A stretch of DNA of 64,000 bases from Pseudomonadota bacterium. GTDB taxonomy: Bacteria; Myxococcota_A; Polyangia; Polyangiales; Polyangiaceae. A program made the position numbers and the translations under genes. The notes below the pieces were generated by a model. That model did no database searches. It was not told the DNA's origin and worked only from the letters and a program-made list of their open reading frames with translations. The DNA is taken from contig JAEZYZ010000202.1 of assembly GCA_023418705.1 (NCBI GenBank), forward strand, positions 1 through 64,000, in the 5' to 3' direction. The first letter of the stretch is position 1. Each line of letters begins with the position of its first letter. Shown here piece after piece: positions 53,788 through 63,300 of this stretch.

Positions 53788-54729
53788 TCACTCGGCGGTC
53801 GCGGCGTTCAAGAGGGTGTCCTTGGACGCGGCCTCCGGGCCCTCGCCGTGCCAGCGAGCGGTCAAGTCGAGCCAGAGCACCAGCCCGCGGTAGTCGCCAT
53901 AGCGGCGGTAGCGGCGACCCAGCGCCTGCTCGTCGTGCTTGCTGCGAGGGAAGCGCTGCGCGAGCCGGGCGCGGCACCACGAGTCCAGCGCGAACTCCGA
54001 GTACCGCCCGAGCAGGCGGAGCGCCTGACCCGCGGCGTAGGGGCCGAAGCCCGGCAGCGCGAGCAGGCGATCGCGCACGACCTCGGTGGAGGCGTCGGGC
54101 GCCTCGAAGAAGGCGTCCGTGTAGCGTCCCTCGGCGAACCCGACAGCGATCGCGTGCAGCGCCGTGGCGCGGTAGCCCGCACGCACGGTCTGCCGAAAAA
54201 ACTCCGGATCCTGGGCGGCGCAGACCTGGGCGGCGGGGAAGGCCGGCTTGCCGCCAGGACCCGCCGTGCCAAGGCTCTCGGTCAAACGCCGCACCATGCC
54301 CCGGGTGGCGGCCCACGAGCAGTTGGTGGTCAAGAGGAGCTTCGCCAAATCCTCGAAGACCGTCGGCGAGCGCAGCAGGCGCCCGGCGCCGCGCCGAGCC
54401 ACCCAGGCACGCTCGGGATCGGCCCGGCACAGGCGCCAGAGCGGCGACAGGTCGTCCTGCAACCGCAGCATGCGGCTCAGGGCGCCGCGCACTCGAGCCA
54501 GCTCGGCGCGCGACAGGGCCCGCTCGCAGCTGACCGTCGCTCGCAGCGCGTCCCGGTCCTGCGCCACCTCGACGTCACAGGCCAGATCCCCGATCGGGAT
54601 CACCGTCGTGAAGCGGCCGGTCGCTTCGGTCCAGCCGTTGGGGCAGAGATCGATGAAGCCGTGCCCGAAGAGCGCGAGCCGGAGCTCGAACGGCGGCGGG
54701 ACGCGCAGGGTGAGCCGCGCTCGGTTCAA
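53788..54729 (-). CDS. HhH-GPD DNA glycosylase (AlkA/OGG-like)
   Basis: A 313-residue base-excision glycosylase. An N-terminal AlkA/OGG-like beta region (about 1-85) precedes the helical HhH-GPD domain: LAKLLLTTNCSWAATRGMVRRL, the helix-hairpin-helix LLALPGFGPYAAGQALRLLG and catalytic Asp in SEFALDSWCRARL. The Lys of bifunctional OGG1/Nth lyases is replaced (PYAAGQ), so it should be monofunctional. Damage specificity unknown. The only upstream start is a TTG at 54729 that overlaps the mglA stop (TTGA), so translation is coupled to mglA, an unexpected partner. Confidence 0.85.
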   Translation of the reverse strand: MNRARLTLRVPPPFELRLALFGHGFIDLCPNGWTEATGRFTTVIPIGDLACDVEVAQDRDALRATVSCERALSRAELARVRGALSRMLRLQDDLSPLWRLCRADPERAWVARRGAGRLLRSPTVFEDLAKLLLTTNCSWAATRGMVRRLTESLGTAGPGGKPAFPAAQVCAAQDPEFFRQTVRAGYRATALHAIAVGFAEGRYTDAFFEAPDASTEVVRDRLLALPGFGPYAAGQALRLLGRYSEFALDSWCRARLAQRFPRSKHDEQALGRRYRRYGDYRGLVLWLDLTARWHGEGPEAASKDTLLNAATAE

Positions 54730-55313
54730 GCGCCGCGCTTGAGCTCGGTGAGGACGAGCTTGCTCACGGCCTTGAGCGTCTCGAACACGCCCATCCCGCT
54801 GCGTGCGTTGGCCTCGAAGTCAGGAACGTTCATCGGGTTGATGAGCGCTCGCAGCTCCTCGACCGGCACCACGTTGGGCAGGTCGCGCTTGTTGTACTGG
54901 ATCACGTACGGGATCTTCTCGAGCGAGTAGCCCTGCTCCGCCAGGTTCGTCCGGAGGTTCTCGACGCTCTCCTGGTTGGCCTCGAGCCGCTCGATCTGCG
55001 AGTCGGCCACGAAGATCACCCCGTCGACCCCCTTGAGGATCAACTTGCGGCTCGCGTCGTAGAAGACCTGACCCGGCACGGTGTACAGATGAAACCGGGT
55101 CTTGAAGCCGCGGATTTCACCGAGCGACAACGGCAAGAAGTCGAAGAACAGCGTGCGCTCGGTCTCCGTCGCCAGGCTGATCATCTTGCCCTTCGCGTCG
55201 GGGTTCGTGCGCTCGTAGATGTACTGCAAGTTGGTGGTCTTGCCGCAGAGACCTGGCCCGTAGTAGACGATCTTGCAGTTGATCTCCCGGGCCATGTAGT
55301 TGATGAAGCTCAT
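54726..55313 (-). CDS. mglA: Gliding motility GTPase MglA
   Basis: A 195-residue small Ras-like GTPase. P-loop GPGLCGKTTN at 19-28, switch II-like LYTVPGQVFYDASRKLIL, base motif YNKRDLP and the C-terminal SGMGVFETL. Length (195) and sequence start MSFINYMAREINCKIVYYGPG are those of MglA of Myxococcus. MglA-GTP marks the leading pole and drives type IV pili and gliding machinery. mglB, its GAP, is 11 bases upstream on the same strand. Downstream, the TTG of a DNA glycosylase overlaps its stop codon. Confidence 0.96.
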   Translation of the reverse strand: MSFINYMAREINCKIVYYGPGLCGKTTNLQYIYERTNPDAKGKMISLATETERTLFFDFLPLSLGEIRGFKTRFHLYTVPGQVFYDASRKLILKGVDGVIFVADSQIERLEANQESVENLRTNLAEQGYSLEKIPYVIQYNKRDLPNVVPVEELRALINPMNVPDFEANARSGMGVFETLKAVSKLVLTELKRGA

Positions 55314-55324
55314 GCCCCGGCGCC

Positions 55325-55807
55325 TCAGTCGTTGAACAAGTTGTCGATGTCCTCATCGGTGATCTCCGCGAACGGAGAGTCGCCGCCAGGTTCCTGGACT
55401 TTGCTGAGCAAAGCCTCGAAAATGCGGTTCAGCTCGTCGCTTGCCTTGCGCACGCGCAGCCGAACCAATCCCAAACTCGATTTGGAATCGAAGATCACCA
55501 CCAGGATAACACGATTTCCGACGAGCTGTATGTGGATGTTCGCCTTCTCGCCTTCGTGAAACTGAGTCGTGAACTCGTTTTCTCGAAGGAGCTTGGCGAT
55601 GCCGCCGGTGGCGGCGATGTTGCCTGCCGTGAGCGACGCGAGCGACGTCGTGTCGAGGTTGTCGACGTCGCCGCTGGCGGCGATGAGCTGTCCGTTCTTG
55701 TCGACGATGAAGACGACCTTGGCGTTCGCTTCCCGCACCAGGCGGTCCACGACCGTCTGGATCTGGTTGAACTCCTCCTCGTACATCACCATCTGAGGGT
55801 TTACCAT
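55325..55807 (-). CDS. mglB: MglB, GTPase-activating protein of MglA (Roadblock/LC7)
   Basis: A 160-residue Roadblock/LC7 protein: MYEEEFNQIQTVVDRLV, VVFIVDKNGQLIAASGDVDNLDTTSLASL, and the acidic C-terminal tail EITDEDIDNLFND, the same length and tail as Myxococcus MglB. It dimerises, activates GTP hydrolysis by MglA and marks the lagging pole. Start ATG 55807 with GGAGG six bases upstream. First gene of mglB-mglA; the upstream intergenic region is 781 bases and promoter position is uncertain. Confidence 0.95.
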   Translation of the reverse strand: MVNPQMVMYEEEFNQIQTVVDRLVREANAKVVFIVDKNGQLIAASGDVDNLDTTSLASLTAGNIAATGGIAKLLRENEFTTQFHEGEKANIHIQLVGNRVILVVIFDSKSSLGLVRLRVRKASDELNRIFEALLSKVQEPGGDSPFAEITDEDIDNLFND

Positions 55808-56255
55808 CCGAGCCTCCGCAAGCCTGACGGCGCGAGCGTGTACACCCCGCGTGCCGCGGGCATCAGCCGGCGAACGTCGCCGGGTCGAATCATCGATGCT
55901 AACCGTTTGCCGTCCATTCCGAGCGTCTTTCTTTGCCACGAATCGCCGGGCACCGGCCGCTCGGCTGCTCTCGCAGTGGGCAGCCGAGCGCGGCAGCGCG
56001 CGGCGGTAGGAAAGCGGAGCCGAGCTGCGTACAGCGGCGACCCGCAAGGGCCCGTCGAACGCCAACGAGCGCGCCCCGAGAGGCGGGGCGCCGATGCTCC
56101 CGAATTTGCCAGCGACGGAGCTCCGTCCCGAGCGCGCGGCCGTCGGCCTTCACCGCGCCGCTCGCGGGCGGCTCCTGGACGAGCAAGCCGAAAAGACGCT
56201 GCCTTCAGACCGATCGGCGTTCCGAACGCCGCCCTGAGAGCTGTGGGCTGCCGAC

Positions 56256-56284
56256 GCATTCTCGAAGCATTCTCCTTGTATATG
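56256..56284 (+). promoter_or_regulatory. Direct repeats and TATATG box, candidate promoter
   Basis: GCATTCTC (56256-56263) and GCATTCTC (56267-56274) are identical and one helical turn (11 bases) apart, just upstream of TATATG (56279-56284). The arrangement suits an activator binding at the -35 position. Read on the other strand, TTGCTG-N15-TATACA could instead be the mglB promoter with a leader of about 460 bases. Confidence 0.3.
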
Positions 56285-56290
56285 ACCGGA

Positions 56291-56410
56291 AGGTGGCCAG
56301 CAAGCGCGCGATCGGGGCAAGCGGGAGGAGCGCCGAGAAATCCCCCGCCTGGGGGGCGGTCGGGGAGCGGCGGCCGGCGTCGATCTGCGGGCGGCGCGGG
56401 GCCGCTTTTT
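56291..56410 (+). ncRNA. Candidate small RNA
   Basis: Inferred transcript of about 120 bases from the TATATG box to a terminator. It would contain a hairpin CCCCC-GCCT-GGGGG (about 56342-56355) and end in the terminator stem GCGGC/GCCGC followed by TTTTT. Rightward genes upstream are absent, so this terminator has no coding transcript to end. The promoter is weak and no family is recognised. Confidence 0.25.
56391..56410 (+). terminator. Intrinsic terminator in orphan position
   Basis: GCGGC (56391-56395), loop GCGGG, GCCGC (56401-56405), then TTTTT: a perfect 5-bp GC stem with U-tract, one of only two clear ones in the window. It faces the DUF3857 gene 180 bases away, so it ends an unannotated RNA or attenuates that gene. 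Confidence 0.5.
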
Positions 56411-56588
56411 CGGCGAGGAGCTCGAACGATCAACGTTTGCCGGAGCTTCTCAACGGCGCTAGAGGTGGCACACGTCATCCGGATTGGGATCCGTCGCCCG
56501 AGTGCCAGGTGCGCGAGCTCGAAGAAGACCTCCTCGCCAGTCGGACCCTACCCGTCCCGAATTTTGCCACAAGGGGTGCAGGCGCTCG

Positions 56589-59500
56589 ATGTTTCGCACG
56601 GTCGTGAGGTTTTTCTCCGCGGCATTCAGACCCCTCGGCGCATCGATGCTGCTCGTTTGCGCACTGCTCGCCAGCAGCGATGCACACGCCCTGGAGACGG
56701 TCTTTCATCCGGCGCTGACGGAAGCGCGCGCTGAGCTCGCGGTCGCTCGAGGCCCTGCCACCTACACGGCGCTGCGCCGCATCTGGGGCACGTGGGATCG
56801 CGCTCATCCCTCCCACGTCGAAGAGGCCCTGCTGGCGGCCGAGCGCGATCCAAGGCTCGCTCCGCCAGCGCGGGTCTACGCCGGACTGCTGGCGGCGTAT
56901 GCGCGCAGCCGCCGCGGCGATCTTGCTGCCGCTCGGTCCAAGGTTCGAGCGCTCGGCTACGTCGACCGCTGGCTGCTGGTCGGACCCTTCGACAACGAGG
57001 GCAAGGCTGGCTACGACGCGGAGGTCGGGCCGGAGCTCGAGCTCGACCAGCCGCTGGTTCCCGGCCGCGCCTACTCGGGCAAAGAGGGGCCCATCCGCTG
57101 GCGAAGCGTTCCGCCACGGTTTCCCTACGGCTGGCTCGACAGCTCGGCGCTCGTCCGACCGGAGCAGCACGTGTGCGTCTTCGCCAAGACCCTGGTGCAC
57201 GCGGCCGAGGGCTCCCCCGCCCCCCGGACGATCAGCGCCTGGCTCGGCGTTTCGGGCGCCTTCAAGCTGTTTTGGAACGGCGAGCTCGCGCTGGAGGACG
57301 ACGCCTACCGCGGGCACGACGCCGATCGCTTCGCCGCCCAGCTGCGTCTGGAGCCCGGCTGGAACGATCTCACGCTGAAGGCGTGTGGGACGGAGTCGGC
57401 GCCGGTCTGGTCGCTGCGCTTCGGCGACGCGCGTGGGGGGGTCGAAGATCGGCTCGAGCTCAGCGACGCGGCGACCGCCGCCGCCGAGGCCGCGACCCGC
57501 CTCGCCGCTCGCAAGCCCTCCCAGCGTCGAGCGCCCGCCGCGCGCCTGCAAGGCCCCATTCAAGCCTTCGAGCGCTCGACCGCAACGGCGAAGCCGCGGC
57601 CAGAAGATCTCCAGGCGTATGCGGAGTACCTGGACATCACCGGCGGCGATGACACCTCGACCCACAAGGCCCGCGACCTGGCGCGGCGCGCCGCCGAGGC
57701 GGCGCCCACGCTCGAGCGCCTGCTGCTCGCCGGGCGGCTCGCCGAGGACCGCAACCGCTGGGCGGAGTGGCTCGAGCAGGCCAGCGCTCTTGCGGCCAAA
57801 CGGCGGCTGACCTCGGTCGAGCTCTTGGCGTCGCAGGCCGCCCACGCTCGCGGGGGCCCCGATCCGCGGCGAGCCATCCCCTACTACGACCGCATCCTCG
57901 CCCTGGACCCCGACCATCTCGGCGCCCTGCGCGGACGGGTCGAGCTGTACAACGAGGCCGGCCTTCAGCAGACGGCGCTCGTCACGCTCGAGCGGGCCGT
58001 CGAGCGCAATCCGTACTCGGTCTATCTGCTCAACATGTTCGCCTCGCAGCTCCGGGCCCTCGGGCGCACCACCGAAGCGGCCGAGGTCGAGCGGCGCTAC
58101 ACCGCCTACCGCTTCGACGACCGAAGCTATTTGGACGGCATGATCGACCTGGCCGTGCGGCGCCGTGATCTGCGCGACGCGGAGCGCTGGATCGAGCGGC
58201 TGCTCACGGTCGATCCAGACAGCCTGTGGTCCTATGGCGTGGCCGCCCGGGCGTACCGCGCGCTCGGCCAGCCCGAGCGGGCAGTGGCCACCTACGAACG
58301 GGGCCTGGAGCTCGCCCCGGACGACGTGGCCACGCTGCGGCTCCTGGCCGATCTCAAGGGCGAGCTCGGGCAGCGCGAGCAACAGCTGGCGCTCTTGCAG
58401 CAGGTGCTGAAGATCCGCCCGCAAGAGCGGGACGTGCGCGACTACGTGGAGCACATGGAAAAACCGCGCCCGCGCCCGGACGAAGCCCACGCTTGGGCGC
58501 CGGAGAAGTTCCTGCCGCTCCGACACGCCAAAGCGGCGGGGCAGAACCGCCGCACGCTGTGCGAGCTGCAGGTCACGACCGTGTTCGAGAACGGCCTCTC
58601 GAGCCAGTTCCGACAGGTCGTGTTCCAGCCGCTGACCGCCGCCGCGGCCGCGATGGCGCGCCAGTATGCCTTCCAATACCAGGCGGATCGCCAGTCGGTG
58701 CAGCTCCGGGGCGCGCGGGTCTTCCGCGCCGACGGCCGCGTCGACGAAGCCATCGAGTATGGCGAGGCGGCGGCCGACGATCCGTCGATCGCGATGTACA
58801 CGTCGGCGCGAAACTTCTACGTTCAGCTGCCGCGCCTCGAGCCGGGGGACGTGGTGGAGCTGCGCTATCGCATCGACGACACGACGCCGCGCAACGAGTT
58901 CGCCGACTACTTCGGAGAGGTGGTGTACCTGCAGTCGAGCGAGCCGGTGGCCAACGCCGAGTACGTGCTGATCACGCCGAAGTCTCGCAAGTTTCACATC
59001 GACACCAACGTCGCAGGGCTCGAGCGGAGCGTCTCCGAGCGCGGGCATCAGCGCGTGTACCGCTTCTTCGCCGAGAAGGTCGCGCCCGTGCTGCCCGAGC
59101 CGTCGATGCCCCCTTGGCCCGAGGTGCTCGGCTTCGTCCACGTGTCTACCTATGGCTCGTGGCAAGACATGGCGCGGTGGTACTGGGGGCTGGTCAAAGA
59201 TCAGCTGGATTTGGACGACGAGACGCGCAAGCTCGCCCGTGAAATCACCAAGGGAGCCAAGACCGATCTCGACAAAGTCCGCGCCGTCTATGGCTGGGTG
59301 GTGAACAACACGCGCTATGTCGCCCTCGAGCTCGGCATCTACGGCTACAAGCCGCGGCGCTGCGTGCAGACCGTCGCCCGTGGCTGGGGCGACTGCAAGG
59401 ACAAGGCGACCGTGATCGTGACGCTGCTCGAGGAGCTCGGCATCGACGCCAACCTGGTGATCGTAAGGACGCAGCACCGCGGGGATTTCCGCTCCAAGGT

Positions 59501-60320
59501 GGCGAGCCTCGCCCCGTTCGACCACGCGATCGCCTACGTCCCGTCGCTCGACCTCTACCTGGACGGCACCGCCGAATACACCGGCAGCCTGGAGCTGCCG
59601 CGGGCCGATCTCGGCGCCTTGGGGCTCCACGTCGGCGAGGATCTGGCCAAGCTCGTGTATCTGCCAGAGGCCGATCCTGCGAAGAACGTCCTGAAGCGGG
59701 TGGTCGAGGCGCGGCTGGCACCGAACGGCGACGCCGAGCTCGCGCTGTCCTACGTGGCGCAGGGCGCCAGCGCTCCCGACTGGCGCCGCCGCTACCACGC
59801 CAGCGCGACGCAAAAGGAGCGCGTCCTGAGCGATCTCGCGGGGGAGTTCCCAGGGTTCACGCTGGCGCCGGGAGCCGACGCCTTGAGCACGGGGGATCTA
59901 CGAGATTTCGAGCAGCCCGCCCAGATCGACGTCCGCGGTCGCGTGCCAGGTTTTGCTCAGCGGGACGGGGATCGCCTGGCGATGAACGTGACCACCAACG
60001 TCCGGCTCACCCCCAACTATGCGTCGCTGTCGTCGCGACAGCAGGACCTGCGGCTCGGGGGGATCGCCAGCGTCGATGACACCTTCGTGATCAAGCTGCC
60101 GCCCGGGATGAAGGTGCACTCCGCGCCGCCCGCCGTGCGAGCCGAAAATGAGTTCGGGCGCTATTCCGTCGAGGTCGAGACCCGCGCGGGCACGGTGGTG
60201 GTCAAGAGCCGCCTGGCGCTGAAGGTGAGCCGCGTGGACAACGCCCGCTACCCGGCATTTCGCGAGTTCTGCGCTGCGGCGGACGCAGCGTTCAGTCGGC
60301 GTTTGGTGGTGGGACCGTGA
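56589..60320 (+). CDS. TPR protein with DUF3857 and transglutaminase-like domains
   Basis: A 1243-residue secreted or periplasmic protein. Signal peptide at about 1-34 (LLVCALLASSDAHA). Residues 35-330 include a jelly-roll-like region (VDRWLLVGPFDNEGKAGYD, WLGVSGAFKLFWNGELAL). TPR-like helices span about 360-640. DUF3857 follows (about 650-850, with YVQLPRLEPGDVVELRYRIDD). The transglutaminase-like core comes next, with KVRAVYGWVVNNTRYV and catalytic Cys in GWGDCKDKATVI (about residue 935), then His in FDHAIAYV and Asp in LDLYLDGTAEY. A beta domain ends it. The full Cys/His/Asp triad is present, so it may be an active protease or amidase. The next gene overlaps its stop (GTGA). Confidence 0.85.
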   Translation: MFRTVVRFFSAAFRPLGASMLLVCALLASSDAHALETVFHPALTEARAELAVARGPATYTALRRIWGTWDRAHPSHVEEALLAAERDPRLAPPARVYAGLLAAYARSRRGDLAAARSKVRALGYVDRWLLVGPFDNEGKAGYDAEVGPELELDQPLVPGRAYSGKEGPIRWRSVPPRFPYGWLDSSALVRPEQHVCVFAKTLVHAAEGSPAPRTISAWLGVSGAFKLFWNGELALEDDAYRGHDADRFAAQLRLEPGWNDLTLKACGTESAPVWSLRFGDARGGVEDRLELSDAATAAAEAATRLAARKPSQRRAPAARLQGPIQAFERSTATAKPRPEDLQAYAEYLDITGGDDTSTHKARDLARRAAEAAPTLERLLLAGRLAEDRNRWAEWLEQASALAAKRRLTSVELLASQAAHARGGPDPRRAIPYYDRILALDPDHLGALRGRVELYNEAGLQQTALVTLERAVERNPYSVYLLNMFASQLRALGRTTEAAEVERRYTAYRFDDRSYLDGMIDLAVRRRDLRDAERWIERLLTVDPDSLWSYGVAARAYRALGQPERAVATYERGLELAPDDVATLRLLADLKGELGQREQQLALLQQVLKIRPQERDVRDYVEHMEKPRPRPDEAHAWAPEKFLPLRHAKAAGQNRRTLCELQVTTVFENGLSSQFRQVVFQPLTAAAAAMARQYAFQYQADRQSVQLRGARVFRADGRVDEAIEYGEAAADDPSIAMYTSARNFYVQLPRLEPGDVVELRYRIDDTTPRNEFADYFGEVVYLQSSEPVANAEYVLITPKSRKFHIDTNVAGLERSVSERGHQRVYRFFAEKVAPVLPEPSMPPWPEVLGFVHVSTYGSWQDMARWYWGLVKDQLDLDDETRKLAREITKGAKTDLDKVRAVYGWVVNNTRYVALELGIYGYKPRRCVQTVARGWGDCKDKATVIVTLLEELGIDANLVIVRTQHRGDFRSKVASLAPFDHAIAYVPSLDLYLDGTAEYTGSLELPRADLGALGLHVGEDLAKLVYLPEADPAKNVLKRVVEARLAPNGDAELALSYVAQGASAPDWRRRYHASATQKERVLSDLAGEFPGFTLAPGADALSTGDLRDFEQPAQIDVRGRVPGFAQRDGDRLAMNVTTNVRLTPNYASLSSRQQDLRLGGIASVDDTFVIKLPPGMKVHSAPPAVRAENEFGRYSVEVETRAGTVVVKSRLALKVSRVDNARYPAFREFCAAADAAFSRRLVVGP

Positions 60321-63300
60321 GGCACGGGGTTCGGGCGCTCGCGCTGGCGCTGGCGCTCGCCGCGTCGGCCTGCGGCGGGCAAAGCGATCGCCTGGCCGCA
60401 TCTCCCCTGGCGGAGCTGCGCGAGGACGGGGCGACGGTCAAGGATCCGGAGCGGGTCGGCCGCTGGCTGCTCGCGGAGCTGCTCTCCCCCGGCGGTGACG
60501 CCAAGCGGGCCGCGCAGGCCCGCGCCCGGCTGGATGAGCTGCCCGGCGGCGGGGTGTACGCGCACCTCGGCCGCGGGCTCAGCGACGCCGTGCACGGCAA
60601 GCTGCGCGCCGCGCCGCAACACTACCTGAACGCCGTTCGGGCCGCCCGCACCTGGGACCATCCGAACGCGCCGCTGTTCGCTTGGTTCGCCGCGCAGCAG
60701 GCGATGAGCTTGCGCGGGCACGCGCCGGACCTCTTCGAAGGCAACACCGAGCTGGTCGACGCCGCCCGCAACGACCCGCGCCACCTGGGCTGGCGCGCAC
60801 GCGGTGAGCTGCTCGACTGGTGGATCGACGAACAATGGTCGAGCGCGAAGAGCGACGTCGACCAGTTGACGGCGCGCGAGTTCGGCTGCGTCGAGCGCGT
60901 CGAGCTCGCCGGTCCGTTCGGTGGCGGCGCTGGCGCCGACGCATTGCGGAGCTTCCCGGCGGAGCGGCCCGGCCCTTGGCCAGAGCGCTGGCCGGCGCAC
61001 CCCGAGCGCCTCGAGCCGCCGCGCTTGCTCGCGACCGAGCGCCAGGGCTGCGCGGTGCGCACGGACGAAGCGGTCGAGCCCGGGATTTTCTACGCGGAGA
61101 CCTACGTCGATCTAGCGGAGCGGCGCGACGTGCTGGTGGCGGTGCAGGGAGCGCTGGGGGTGTGGGTCGACGACCGGCAGGTGCTCGATCGGGATCCGCG
61201 CCAGTGGGGTGTCTGGCCCAGGTTCGGCGTCGCGCTGCGCCTCGAGAAGGGCCGCCACCGGCTGGTCGCGAAGTTGTCGGAGCCCGCCACCTCCGTGCGA
61301 ATGCTCGATCTCGCCGGACGCCCACTGGACCTGACGGCGTCCGTCCAGACCGGCCCGGGCTACCACCTGCTGCCGCCGGAGCGACTGCCCGACCCGAACG
61401 TCCTGATGCGCTTCATCGGTGACGGCGACATCGTCGACCCGAAGGACGATCTCGTCCGCTACGTCGCCGCCCAGCTCGCGCTGGTGGAAGGGCAAGCCGA
61501 CGTCGCCTCCGTGCTGCTGGAGCCCTTGATCGAGGATCCGGAGCGCGCGACCGGTCCGGCGCTGCTGGCGGCCGCCGCGTTCACCGAAGGCGATCCCATC
61601 TTCGACGCCACGCAGACGAGGGACCTGGTCCAGGAGCTGCACGACCGCGCGCAACGCAAAGATCCGCGGCTATGGCAGGCCCGGCTCTCGCTCGCGGTGT
61701 GGGAAGCCGAGCGCAGCAGCCCCGCGGAAGCCGTGCAGCATGTGCGAGCCCTGGTGACCGAGTTCCCGGACGTGGCGGCGGTGCGCGCCACGCTCGCGCA
61801 CCTGTACGCGGAGCTCGGCTGGAATGTCGAATACTCCGAGACGGTCAAGCGGCTCGCGGAGCGCTTCGGCGACGACGCGGCCGCGCTCGAGCTGGCGGTG
61901 AAGGTCTACGACGCCGAGGGGGACGCCGCGCGCGCCGACGCGCTCGTCGATCGCATCCTGAAGCTCGACCCCGACAGCGAAATCCGCCTTCAACGCGCCC
62001 TCTCGCGCCAGGACTACGCCACCGCCCTGCGTGAGCTCCAGGCGCTCGGCGAGCGGCGCCCGGAGCGTAAGGACCTGGCCGAGCGGATCGAGGACCTGAA
62101 GGTGCGGGCCGGCGACGCCAGCAAGCTGATGAGCCGGCTCGAAGCAGCGGTCGAGAACCAGCCGCGCGATGGGCAAGCACGGCTGGCGCTCGCGGACGCC
62201 CGCTACGCCAAGGGCAACCGTGCGGCGCTCGGGCAGGCGCTGGCGGACGCCGTGCAGGCGGGGGCGTCCGCCGATCCCATCAAGACGGCGATCGACTTGG
62301 TGGAGGGTGCGACGGAGCTCGAGCCCTATCGAGTCGACGGGCTTCGGGTGATCGCCGACTACGAGGCGGCGGACCGGCACATGGAAGGCACGGCCGCCCG
62401 CGTGCTCGACTACGCGGCCATCTGGGTGCGGTCCGACGGCAGCAGCCGCATGCTCGAGCACGAGATCATCCGGATCCAGAGCGCCGAGGCGATCGACCGT
62501 TTCGCCGAGCACCGGCGGCTCGAAGGCCTGGTCCACCACATGCGGGTGATCAAAAAGGACGGCCGCATCCTGGAGCCCGAGGATGTCCCGGGGAAGCCGA
62601 CCGTGACCTTCCCGCACCTCGAGGTCGGCGACTACATCGAAACCGAGCACGTCCTTTCGCTCGGCGGCGACGGCCGCGGCAAGCGCTACCTGAGCCCCCA
62701 GTGGTTCTTCCGCGAGCCGAACGTCGCCTACGCCCGCAGCGAGTTCGTGGTGGTCACTCCCCGGGGTCAACCGGTGGCGGTGGAGACGCGCGGCGCGGCG
62801 CCCGCCCCCACGATCGAAGAGCGGCCGGGGGTGGTGGTGCGCCGCTTCCGGGTCGACCACAGCCCGGCGGCACCGTCGGAGCCTTCGAGCGCGCCGCCGT
62901 CGGAGTTTTTGCCCAGCGTCCGCCTCGGCTGGGGCGTGACGCTGCAGGATCGCCTGCGCTCGATGGCGGACGCCGTGAGCGATCTGACGCCGGTCGATCC
63001 GCGCGTGGTGCGGATCGCCCGTCGCATCGTGGAGCCGCTCCCGGAGAGCGCCCGGGTCGAGCGCGCCAAGCGCCTGTACCGCTGGGTGCTGTCGAACGTC
63101 CAGGAGGGGGAGGAGACCGACGGCCGACGCGTCGTGGTGGGCAAGAACGGCAACCGCTGGCGCGCGTTCACGACCCTGTGCCGCGCGCTCGACATCCCGT
63201 TCGCGTATGCGATGGCGAAAAACAAGCTCGCCGCGCCCCCGCCCGGGCCGCTGTCGGAGGCGCTCGGGATGTACACCGAGCCGCTGCTCCACCTGAACGG

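Larger units (their letters stand above)
55808..56588. other. 781-base intergenic region between mglB and the DUF3857 genes
   Basis: The largest gene-free stretch of the window. No frame on either strand has codon use or similarity that supports a gene. It must hold the mglBA promoter (leftward) and that of the DUF3857 gene (rightward). It also contains two direct repeats with a TATATG box (56256-56284) and a U-tract terminator (56391-56410), which together suggest a short rightward RNA. Confidence 0.6.

Noticed and set aside
56188..56251. 21-codon leftward frame after AAGGAGA near 56270
   Set aside because: The Shine-Dalgarno-like run is only one or two bases from the ATG, and the peptide has no recognisable character.
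55801..56478. Leftward open frame upstream of mglB
   Set aside because: Arg/Pro/Ala-rich composition, no similarity, no ribosome binding site; it reads like GC-driven noise.
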